Shown here piece by piece: positions 1-9,955 of a stretch of 64,000 nt of DNA. A program made the translations under genes and the position numbers. The DNA is from Mortierella alpina (lineage: Eukaryota; Mortierellomycota; Mortierellomycetes; Mortierellales; Mortierellaceae): NCBI GenBank assembly GCA_029449245.1, contig JANATF010000019.1:248001-312000 (forward strand). Reading direction: 5' to 3'. The notes below the pieces were generated by a model, which saw nothing but the letters and a program-made list of their open reading frames with translations, did no database searches and had not been told where the DNA came from. The number at the start of each line of letters is the position of its first letter. Positions within the stretch are counted from its first letter, which is position 1.

Positions 1-749
1 GGACCAAGGTGGGACTCTTGGGGGTTGGAAAACCTAATTGCAGGAACAGGGCAATCGGATATTGGATTGGGTAGCGCCGCCACATTGTCCTGTATGCTGG
101 TGTGGGGTGGAGATCTGGTGAACAAAAGATTGTCAGATCAGAGGCACGTACAAATTATACGCCTAACACTTGAGACCAGAATGCCCTCACTCTCCCTCCC
201 ATGTTCTCACCTTCTGATACGCCCAACACGGCTAGCGCGGCGCGCAGTCCGTGCAAACTGGTTGAAACATCTTGCGCTTCTAAAAACAGCTTGGCGCCAA
301 CGGAGGAGCATTATTTTTGAAGGGTGGACAGAGCGGGCCTGGAGAAGATGACTTTCGGTGAAAACCCTTGAACTCACAAGGGTCTTTCGGCTGGGTGAAT
401 GTGATTTTGGAAGTGAGTACACCTCATCATTGACCGGGCCGATGTTTTTATAACGCGTTTTTTGTTCGCCATGGTGGTGCTCGAGTGGATGTGGTTCATT
501 GTTTATGTTTCCTACTTGGGTGAAAGCTGAGAACCTTCGTGTGGTGGTTGGGACAGGACCACCGTGGATGCGGTTGACCGCAGTGAAGCATCTACCTGCT
601 CTCTGCTTCTGTTGACTGGAGCGCTTGCATTTACAGAACTAGTGACGCCAAATCTTGCAGCTACAGAATGTGTGATACTACCCCCAACTTCAAATCATTG
701 TCCGCAACCCCCCCCACCCCCCCCCCCCCCCCCCTGCAGGGTCCATTCA
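1..749. other. No gene recognised at left edge
   Basis: I see no coding region I can support here. The open frames are short and show no recognisable domain. The stretch ends in a C homopolymer (708-734) that directly precedes the fossil of a 7TM-family gene, so it may hold decayed sequence of that copy. Confidence 0.5.
708..734. repeat. Poly-C tract
   Basis: Eight C, one A, then eighteen C. It lies immediately before the fossil coiled-coil fragment of the 7TM family. Similar pure C runs occur at 18693-18711, just after the fourth family copy, and at 20017-20032, in an intron of the hexosaminidase gene. Confidence 0.9.
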
Positions 750-918
750 TCGTTGCAACGACAATTACAAGATACACATCAGAACCTAGAGCGACTACAG
801 GCATTTTACCATGAGCATCATCCGGATATCATCAAAGCAAGGGGGGCGGGCGCTAGAATGGATCTAGCAGAAAGCCTGCGTCAGCTTCGTTTGCAGTGTA
901 TCATGCCTGTACTATGGC
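750..918 (+). pseudogene. 3'-end fossil of a 7TM/coiled-coil family gene
   Basis: The translation from about 753 matches the C-terminal coiled coil of the three complete genes downstream. It carries LQRQLQDTHQNLERLQAFYH, then a spacer, then a MDLAESLRQLRLQ block followed by a MPVL that corresponds to MSVLQQQ in the intact copies. Similarity then stops and the conserved final segment (KFTLRQLD and beyond) is missing. Nothing resembling the transmembrane exons lies upstream; a poly-C tract comes first. I read it as the eroded end of a further tandem copy. The frame stays open by chance to about 1166, but the downstream residues do not resemble the family. Confidence 0.7.
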
Positions 919-1627
919 CTGTCAATCAAGGCTCACCGATCACCAAGTTGGTTAAAAAATGCTTGTCGCACTACAGCCCAATGGACGACAACAAGGTCTT
1001 GAGCCTCATCGGCGCATGTTTTTTCAGGAATCAAAGTGGTGGCACTAAATCTGAAGCGGGCGAACTAGCTAGCTCGTGCATACGCTCTACTGTTGCAGCG
1101 ACTCTTTGTTTGGTGAATCAGGGCACCTATGAATGTATCACACCGACGCCTTCCCGCGATCCATAATCAAAACATCCATTGGTAAGTCAGCGAAAGAGCC
1201 CTTCAAGGAGCTATTCTGGCTGATGGCTCTGTCTGCTGCTATGACCGCCAGGGTTTATTTATATTTGATGGACCAGTCTAAAATGCCTGCCGTTAGTGCG
1301 GAGAGGGGTTGCACCAAGTACATGTAGCTTTCGGCCAAATGAGCAACTGCAGAACATACTCACGGGGTGTGTTACGTGACAAGGCCTGGAGCGAGTGCAT
1401 CTTGCCAGCGACTTGAGGGTGCATTGTTGTTCCTATTTACTTATTTAAACGAGGAAAAGACGAACGGGTTGTTATTTTTTTTCCCCCTCTGGAATCTCTT
1501 GACCTACACACTGACAGAAAGCACTCACTTCAACATTGACCAGACACATGGACCAGAGTGCTGTGCTAATTCCCGGTATACATGTGTTTTATCCTGAAGT
1601 ACTCCAATCCTCTATTTAAAACCAGCT
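919..1627. other. Intergenic; probable promoter of first 7TM copy
   Basis: No gene is visible. A TATTTAAA element at 1442-1449, followed by a conserved block (CGAGGAAA..., a pyrimidine run, then TCTTGACCTACACACT), aligns with the same arrangement upstream of the second copy (4047 onward). This suggests the promoter was duplicated with the gene. Confidence 0.5.
1442..1449 (+). promoter_or_regulatory. TATA-like element upstream of 7TM copy A
   Basis: TATTTAAA lies about 180 bp before the ATG at 1628. It occupies the position equivalent to TATATAAG at 4047-4054 ahead of copy B, with similar sequence following in both. The start of transcription is not known. Confidence 0.4.
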
Positions 1628-3602
1628 ATGGCAGCCATCGCTGGCGATAATGCTTCTTTTGAGTTACGGCTTTGCGACTGGGAACGCTCAGTGGCTAACT
1701 GCAGAGACTCGGGTTTTATACAGGCGACCCTGATCGTTTGCGCCATATTTCATCTAATTGTGGGTGTGTATGGCGTTTGGGTACTTTGGTATCGCAATGG
1801 AGGCTTCAAAGCCAGCATTGTGACCAACCTATACATCGTACAAATGGGCAATATCCGTCCTAGACCTGTAAGGTGTTGCGCATTCAGTTTTCGCGATATC
1901 AGATGAAAAGCAAACCTCTCAGACATGGATTGGATTGCTGATACTGTCTTGCTAACACTTAGCATGCATCCACACCCCTCCAACTCCTTGCTTTAGATTG
2001 ACTGCATAGCCTTCTTCACCACGGTGGCATGTTTTGTCAAGGTGCTTGCAATAGCAAGCATTGTACTCGATGTGATGCCGCTGTGGTTTCGAGTGATATT
2101 ACAACAAGGCTACTGGTCAGTCAGCAGAATCTATGGATATCTTAGTTGTAATGAATTGAACACATCAATTCAGCACTAACCATTACCCATCCAAACATAG
2201 GTGGGTGGCTCTTTCCATTACTTCTGCAACGTACATGGTTGGAACACTATATGCCCTTCCTGTGACCGAGCGCCAGGGGTCATTCGCCGTTTATAGGCCT
2301 CAAGAAATCGATCCTTCCAACCTCCGGCCGCCTATCTATGTCCTCCATCCTAGCCCCAACCAAAGAGATATCTTTCTCTTAATCGGCCTGACAATCCCAA
2401 TCCTATGCATCATCGTACCTGGAATTATATCTACGGTTCTGGAAGAGCCAGGACATGTGGAAGCGGCGCGGACCCTAATTAGCGTCCAGTATACAGCATT
2501 CGGTGTACAGGAATGGATATGGTCACTTATAGTCTTCTATTACGGCCTCAAATTCACCATTGTCTTACGAGCCCACATCACGGCAACCGAGGCCCGAGAC
2601 AAAATACCACCAAAACCCTTTGGGTATGGGGATCTAAAATCGGGATCGTCGTCTGCAAGATATCTGCTCATTATGGTCCGAGTCACGGTTACGGCAAGGG
2701 GCGCAATACTATTACTGGGAGGAACCTTGGCTTATGTTAGGGCTTGGGAGGGAGGTGATTTTCTGCGGCCAGCTAACGAGAGTTGGGCCCATGTCATGGC
2801 CGTTCTGTGGACTTGCGCGATAACTCTTGCCTACTTTGCACAGCTCACTCTCATTGCTGTGCACTGCAGCCGCAGCAGGGTTCCAATTGTTCATAATTCC
2901 GGAAAAGGGCGTTTGACCCCGCAAGTGATGAATGACCAAGGCACCTTGGACATGCCGACGCTGCCCTTTGGTACCGATCACTTGGGGTCAAGATCAGAAA
3001 CTTGGTTTGATCAGGCTTTGACCCAGCTCGCAAAGGCACCCCAACCAGGAGAAGATTTCAGGGAGTCTTCGATCTATTTAAGTGACACGCAGAGCGAGAT
3101 CGATATCGATGTCGATGACGAGTACCTCCGAAAGCGGGTGGCCCGATCAACTTTTCTCTCCAATTCGATGGTCGTGGTGGCGATGGATGGCGCCATGCCA
3201 TCTGCCGCAATTTCTACAAGGTCTTCCCTTAGGACAAATGAACCAGCAACAGATATGCAGGAGTTTCGATTTCTTCAATTGCAACACCAGTCCTCCCAAC
3301 GCCGGATACGAACCCTCAGGACCCATCGTCAGCAACCCTCCACAGAAGACCAGGTTATTCGCGCCTTGCAGCGGCAATTACGAGATGCCAATCAGAACTT
3401 GGAGCGACTGCAGGCATTCTATCATCAGCTTCATCCCATGCCAGGAAATCAACAAAACGAGAGGAGGGCTGGAATGGATCCAGCAGAGATCATGCACCAG
3501 CTTCATCTGCGCAATAACATGTCTGTACTTCAACAGCAGGTGAAGTTCACGTTACGACAGTTGGACCACCGAATCAAGGCTTGTCAACAACGCACCGATT
3601 GA
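1628..3602 (+). CDS. Seven-transmembrane protein with C-terminal coiled coil (copy A)
   Basis: Three exons: 1628-1867, 1997-2115, 2201-3602; 586 residues. I do not recognise a named family. The N-terminus (about 28 residues) has an N-glycosylation site and a conserved LCDWERSVANC motif, then seven hydrophobic segments at roughly residues 29-53, 81-107, 119-140, 163-184, 210-232, 250-275 and 293-316. Positive charges (RPRP after segment 1) and an NES sequon before segment 7 fit an extracellular N-terminus and cytosolic C-terminus, as in G-protein-coupled receptors. The tail of about 270 residues is Ser/Asp/Glu-rich, then forms a Gln/Leu/Arg-rich coiled coil to the end. Intron 1 is phase 0 and intron 2 phase 2, as in the other copies. 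A sensing or scaffolding role at the plasma membrane is inference. Confidence 0.82.
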
Positions 3603-4246
3603 TCCAATTGATGGATTAAAAATGATGCTCGTCGTCGCTACTGGGCCGATAGAGGACAGCAACAACGGTGCTCTTAGGCCGCTCTTAACGCCCGTGAATC
3701 CAGGTTCTAGACGTAGAAACGTGTTCTGAAGTGGCTAGTCGGTTGTTACATGTGGTCTACTGTAGCAAAGAGTGATGGCTTGATGAAGGAGGGTAGGCAC
3801 CGATGAATGCATGATGCCGCCCACTTCCAGCAATTCATTCTCCGTATTTGCCATTGGTGCACAGGTGACAGGCAGAGAGAGCCCTGCCAGCCGAAGCAGG
3901 AAAGTGTCAGGGGCGACGTTACAGCAAGTAAATTCTGGACCCATGTATGCCTTATTTTTAATACAGTGCATGGTCTGGGCAACAGAATGTACAGTACACT
4001 GGCGATCCGAATAAATGCTACCCTGTACGGAGCGCATTGTTCATCTTATATAAGCGAGGTAGGAAACGGACAAATGGTCGTTGTCTTTTCTCTCTTCCGT
4101 CTGTCTTGACCTCTACACTTTGAGAAACAGCTTAATCTCGACGTTTGAACACCCACTCTAATCAGGACCTTAGGCTAGTTTGCTTATTTACCGGTGCAGT
4201 TGAAATCATACCCTGAGTCAAGCCGGCTCCTCATAATCGACCACCT
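3603..4246. other. Intergenic between 7TM copies A and B
   Basis: No gene is supported. It contains the TATATAAG element at 4047-4054 and the pyrimidine-rich leader of copy B. Confidence 0.6.
4047..4054 (+). promoter_or_regulatory. TATA-like element upstream of 7TM copy B
   Basis: TATATAAG lies about 190 bp before the ATG at 4247. It is followed by CGAGGTAGGAAACGG and a pyrimidine run ending TCTTGACCTCTACACT, which parallels the sequence upstream of copy A. Confidence 0.5.
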
Positions 4247-6168
4247 ATGGCAGTCATCGGCAATGCCACTTCATTACAAGAGCTGCAGCTCTGCGACTGG
4301 GAACGCTCAGTGGTTAACTGTGGTGACAAAGGCTTTGTAAAGACATTTCTGATTGTCTGCGGAATACTGCATCTTCTTGTGGGCACCTTCGGCATTTGGG
4401 TGCTGTGGTATCGCAATGGAGGCTTCAAAGCCAGCATTGTGACCAATCTATACATAATGCAAAGGAACAGCATTCGTCCTAGACCTGTAAGTAATGGCAC
4501 ATTCAGTCTACGCGATAGAAAATGAAAATCATACATCAATTATACTGCCTTTCTAACAGTGAGCATGCATCAACCACCAACTCCTTGCTTTAGATTGACT
4601 GCATAGCCTTCTTCACGACGGTGGCATGTTTCGTCAAGGTGGTTGGTAATGCATCCATTGTACTTGATGTCATGCCGCTATGGTGTCGAGTGATCTTACA
4701 ACAAGGCTACTGGTTAGTTAGCCGAATCGATGGACAATGGTTGTATAAAGTGAACCCCGTCAGTTCTTACTAACCGTTATTAATCAACAAAAGGTGGTTG
4801 ACCTATTCCGTCACCTCTTCAACTTATATGGTCGGAACGCTGTATGCCCTTCCTGTGACAGAGCGCCAGGGGTCATTCGCAGTTTATAGGCCTCAAGCAA
4901 TCAATCCTTCCTACGTCAAGGCGCCTATCTACGTCTTCTATCCGACCCAAAACCAGAGCGATGCCTTCCTCTTAATCAGTATGGCAATCCCCATAATAAG
5001 TGTTATTGTACCTGGAGTTGTATCTGCGGTTCTGGAAGAGCAGGGGCATATTGAAACATCGCGAAGCTTTGTTAAAGTCCAGTACACAGCATGGGGCGTA
5101 TTTTTCCACCTGTGGTCGTCCATCGTGTTCTATTATGGCCTCAAATTCACCTTTGTCTTGCGGACCCACATTGCGGCAATAGAGAGCCGAGACAACGTAC
5201 CACGAAAGCCTTTTGGTTACAAGGATCTAAAGACGGGGTCGCCCGCAAGATATCTGCTCATCATGGTCCGAGTTACGATTACTGCTAGGGGGTTTATACT
5301 GCTACTGGCAGGATCGATGGATTACACTATGGCTTGGAGTGGGGGCGACTTTCTTCGGCCAGAAAACTATCGTTTGTCCCACATTATAGCCGTTATAAGC
5401 AGCTTGATAACGGTCCCTTACTTTGTACAGCTCGTTCTCATTGCTATACACTGCAGCCGCAACGGACCTAAAGGTGTCCATGATTTCGGAGTTGACACCT
5501 TGCAGAAATCTGTCGTGGCGGATAGCGAATCCGACATTGAATGTCTGCCATCAAGTATTTCGCTTGAGCGAGCATTGTCCCAACTGGCGAAGGCACACCG
5601 GCCAGGTCAAGAGCCCACCGAGCTTCCGGTGTCTACAGGAGACGCGCAAATGGAGGCCAACAGGGAGGAAGACGACCCACGATGGTGGGTGCCCAGATCG
5701 GCCATTCTATCCTTCTGGGGGAGCGTGAGGGCTTCGCGAGGTTCAAGGGCATCAGCCCCAAGTTCCACAAGCAGTTCAATTGAGCAAGAGACGCAGACGC
5801 AGACGCAGACACAGATGCACGAGTTTCGAATGCTTCAGCTGCAACACCAGTCGTCATCACGAAGTCTACGGACTCTAGAGATCTCTCATCCAAATTCGAT
5901 GGGAGAGCAGAAAATAAGCATCTTGAGGCACCAAGCAGAGGACGCACTGCATACCCTAGAGCGGCTGCAGTCGTCTTATCATCAGCTTCATCCATCGCCA
6001 GCACATCAGCCACACGAGGAGTGCGCTAGAACAGATTCAGCAGAAAGCTTGCGTCTCCTTCACCTGCGCAGTGACATGTCTGTTCTTCAGCAGCAGGTGA
6101 AGTTCAAGTTGCGACAACTGGACCTTCTGATCAAAGCATGCGAGTCAGATATTAGTTTGAAACTCTAG
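4247..6168 (+). CDS. Seven-transmembrane protein with C-terminal coiled coil (copy B)
   Basis: Three exons: 4247-4486, 4594-4712, 4794-6168; 577 residues. It is the closest relative of copy A. Exon 1 has the same length (80 codons), LCDWERSVVNC and the WVLWYRNGGFKASIVTNLY stretch; exon 2 shares most of IDCIAFFTTVACFVKV. Introns 1 also align over most of their length and share a CCAACTCCTTGCTTTAG 3' end, so A and B look like a recent duplication. The seven hydrophobic segments are retained. The tail linker differs: it has an acidic region and a short (QT) repeat near residues 460-465 before the conserved coiled coil (LQHQSSSR... to KFKLRQLDLLIKAC). Function unknown; a 7TM receptor-like role is inferred from topology only. 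Confidence 0.82.
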
Positions 6169-6569
6169 TGTTCTAATGGCTCGGGGGTAAAGCCCTAACG
6201 CCCTTGCCAATAAGTCCCCTCAGGTTATTAGTCCCACTGCTCACCCTCATCTGCGAGTACTTTCGGAAAAAGATATTTCTCAACGGTCTCCACTCGTGTT
6301 ACGTTGTGAGTGTACGTTAGCACTAAAAATATTCCTTTGAACCGAAATTGACTTGGTTGACCTATTCGTGCAGTTAGAGAACGCTCATAAGAGGATGATC
6401 GGCAATCACTCCCTTCTCTTATTTTCACAAGAAACAAAAAAAAAAAAAAAAAGCACTTCTACAACACTTACCCCATTGACATGGCCTTGAGACAACCGTA
6501 CCTCTTTTCTGTATAACTCGAACCCTGTCCTCGAAAACCAAACCGCTTCATATTTCCAACCTCCATGTT
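6169..6569. other. Intergenic between 7TM copies B and C
   Basis: No gene is visible. It contains a run of 17 A at 6436-6452. The conserved promoter block seen ahead of copies A and B is not obvious here. Confidence 0.5.
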
Positions 6570-8613
6570 ATGGCATCTCTCGGCAATAACACTTTCTTAC
6601 AAGAGCTGAATCTATGCGACTGGGAACGCTCAGTGGCTGACTGCAAAGACCCAACGTTCATAAAGTCGACGCTGGTCGTTTGCATAATATTACATCTCAT
6701 TGCGGGCACATTCGGCATTTGGGTACTATGGTATCGCAACGGTGGCTTCAGTGCCAGCATGGTGACCAACCTATATACCATGCAACAGAACCATATTCGA
6801 CCTAGACCTGTGCGTGAGTTGGGCATTCAGTCGAAAGAGCAGATTTTGAATGTCAAAAGGAACTGCCGCTCGCCTCTCAGAGAACTAACATGTAATCCAC
6901 TCTACTCTGCAATTTCAGATTGATTGTATGGCCTTCTTCACGACGACGGCGTGTTTCTTAAAAATTCTGGACATCATATTTATCGTACTTGATGTATTGC
7001 CGCTCTGGGTTCGGGTGTTGTTAGCGCAAACTTATTGGTAAGTTGAGAAGAGCTGACGAGCACATGGTTGTGTAAAGTGAACACATTGCATTAAAAAAAA
7101 AACTAACCCTCAAGCTATCGCAAAAAGGTGGATAGCCGTTACCATCATCACTGCAACATACATGGTCGGGATACTCTATGCCCTTCCTGTGACCGAGCAG
7201 GAAGGATCATTCGCAGTTTACAGACCCCAAAACTTCGATCCATCAAACGACGAGTCACCGATATATGTTTTTTACCCTACACCGAAACAACGAGACCTCG
7301 TTCTCTTGGTTAGTTTCGCACTCCCCATTATATCCGCCCTTGTCATTGGAATCGTATCTGCGGTTGAGGAGGTCCAAGGGAATATCGGTTCGATGCAGGC
7401 CTTGATCACTGTCCAGTATACATCCTGGGGCGCCCTTGAATTGGTATGGGCTTGCATTGTGCTATATTACGGGCTCAACTTTGCACTTATCCTGCGCGCC
7501 CACATCATGGTCACAGAGTCTCAAGACAACATGCCCCCAGCAGCCTTTGGATTTAGTAATCTCAAGTCGGGATCATCTGCTAGATATCTGCTTGTCATGG
7601 TCCAAATCACGGTGACTTCAAGGAGTATCATCCTTCTCTTGGCAGGGTCGCTGGCTAATCTTCGAGCTTGGAGCGGGGGAGGTTTTCTTCTACCTGAAAA
7701 TGAGACATCTTCCCATACTGTAGCCGCCATGTGGACCTGTCCCATAGCAATCGTCCATTTTTTGCAGCTACTCCTCATCGCTCTGCACTGCAGCCGTAAC
7801 AAGGCTATTAGTGCACATGATCTCGAGAGCAATGGTTCGCCAAAACACAATGTCGTGAATGGTCAAAACAGCTTGAGCAAGTTGACGTTGCATCTTCAGA
7901 CCAATACCGCGTGGTCGCAAACAACTAATGTGATAGATCGGGTGTTACTTGAACTTGGTACGGCGCCTCTTTCAGGAGATGACGTGCGCGAGCCTTCGGT
8001 AGGACTAGGAGATGACCTTTGCAAATCTTCGATCTGTCCAGTGTATGCTCAAAGTCCAGAGGATGCTCAAAATCCAGGGGGTACTCAAAGTGAGACAGAT
8101 AAAGAGGACGAGGACGAGGACTTAAAACGCCGATTGGCTCGATCGGTGATCGTACCCTTTTCGGACTTCGCGGTTGCGACACAAGATACTGCCGGCATAG
8201 CCGCCGTCGCCGCAGGCTCTTCAAACGAGGCAGTCGATCCAGAACCGCAGCTGCAAGAATTTCGGATGCTACAACTACAACATCAAAAATCGTTGCGGCG
8301 GATACAAACTTTGAAATCCAAGCAACAAAGACGGCAGAAGCCAGTGGAGACAGAACAATTCCGCATCTTGCAGAATCATCTGCAAGATGTACAACAGAGT
8401 CTAGAGCAACTTCAGATATTTTATGAGCAGCTTCAACACCCATTACCAACACGTCAGGGTCAAGGCAGGGATAATGTTCGACTCGATCCTGTAGAACGCA
8501 TGCGCGCTCGCCACTTGCGCAGTAGTATGTCAATGCTTCAACGGCATTTGAAGTTTACTTTACGACAGCTGAACTATCAGATCGAGACTTGTCAGTCAAA
8601 TCTAGCCTCGTAG
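6570..8613 (+). CDS. Seven-transmembrane protein with C-terminal coiled coil (copy C)
   Basis: Three exons: 6570-6809, 6919-7037, 7128-8613; 614 residues, the longest copy. Exon 1 is again 80 codons with LCDWERSVADC and a GIWVLWYRNGGF loop; exon 2 is again 119 bp. Seven hydrophobic segments follow, and the loop after segment 3 keeps the family signature LYALPVTE..GSFAVYRPQ. The extra length is in the cytosolic linker (about residues 340-480), which is Ser/Asp/Glu-rich with a short repeat of SP/NPGGTQ-like units near 8045-8090. It is followed by an Arg/Gln-rich coiled coil ending near LKFTLRQLNYQIETCQ. It diverges more from A and B than they do from each other. Function unknown. Confidence 0.82.
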
Positions 8614-9955
8614 TGCATGTGTAATAATACCATACATGATTGCTCTTATGATATCTCACAGCGAGTATTATATAGTGGTCCAAACTGTATATTACGTGCA
8701 GTTCTCATACTCAGGTACCCAGGAAAAGTAATGTGCTTGCGCTAGCTATTCTTCTTAGTCTCGCGCATGAATGGGTCCAAAAAGTCGCGTTCTTTGCCTC
8801 GTTGCTTGTGGAAGTGTCTAGTTTACACGCTATCCTAAATTAAGAGAATGAAGGTCCTCGCTAGCACAACCTGCCATCCTCCAATACTTTATTGTGTGAA
8901 GGTCCTCCATATCCATATCTAAATATATTGCGGTCAAAATCTCTCAGGGCTTATAGTTTCAAATTACGAGATTTGACCGCTCGGTACCTGAGGCAAACAC
9001 AGAATGACACAAATATATGAGGCGCTGGAGTCGTTTTGGACGACCATACTTGGATGCCCCTGATACCAACCGAGGGTTTTGCACCATGCCTATTGACTAC
9101 TATACATCCTAGCTGTTGGGAGAACGGAGGAGCCCTAGGGGGATGGGCTCAAACACTGTACGACCATGAACGTCCCAATAGACCATTTGATGCTTACCAA
9201 TCTTTACAGGTACTACCTCGCGGAAAAAGTCAAGGGCGCAGGCGCACTTGAGAATCGTCCGTTAATGAGCAGAAGCACCACTGCAAAGCTGGAGGACCTT
9301 TGGGTTCAACAGCAAGGCGTCACTTCGGTTGAGCACATTGCACTTATTATACACAAGCATGCTAGCTATTTTGAGGCCGTGAGCTCAATCAGATTTGGCC
9401 GATACAGAGCTAGAGAAGTGCATGCTCGGTTCATGAATGAGTGAGCTACAGCAACTTGCCTTTTGCTTTCGACTTTCTCATTCGCACTTTGCAGCGATTT
9501 TGAACTGTTTACAGTACAGTATTTCTGGACTTGATTAGACAGAGGTCTTGACCCGAAACTAGCCTTGAGCGGTATAGTGTTGGTAGCAAACACAAGAGGT
9601 TTCGGTAGCAAACACGCGTTGCCTTCAACTGCACTCTACTGCTCGCATTAAGACCGTTACATGACCGGAACGAGTGTTGTCATTCAGATCTCTTCTTTTA
9701 ATATCACTCGCCGTTCAGCTGTACCACTGCATAGGCATGAAAATACAGAAAACTCGTGCTTGGAAGCGCGCGAGTTGTGGCGATAGTATTCCCATATTCC
9801 ACCTTTGTCAATCAAAATCTGCCTTCGTGGAGGACCAGCCTTTTATTTGCATACAATCACGGTCGCCATGTCGACTTTTCAGGTATAATTTGATGGCAAC
9901 AGCCACACCGTATCCCTTTGGCTGACTTGGGTGCACTGCGCGTAGTAGAGTACGC
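8614..9955. other. Gene-poor stretch between 7TM copy C and TRAPPC10
   Basis: No gene is recognised in about 1.3 kb. A plus-strand open frame at 9166-9444 (92 codons) has fairly balanced composition but no motif I recognise, no obvious splice partners and no homology inside the window. It could be a fragment of an unidentified gene. No terminal inverted repeats or transposase motifs were seen. Confidence 0.4.

Noticed and set aside
564-1166. 200-codon open frame at the left edge as an intact gene
   Set aside because: Only its middle matches the 7TM-family coiled coil. The rest is a poly-C-encoded proline run and unrelated sequence, so it is treated as a fossil.
9166-9444. 92-codon plus-strand frame as a gene
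   Set aside because: Reasonable composition but no motif, homologue in the window or splice support; recorded only in the intergenic note.
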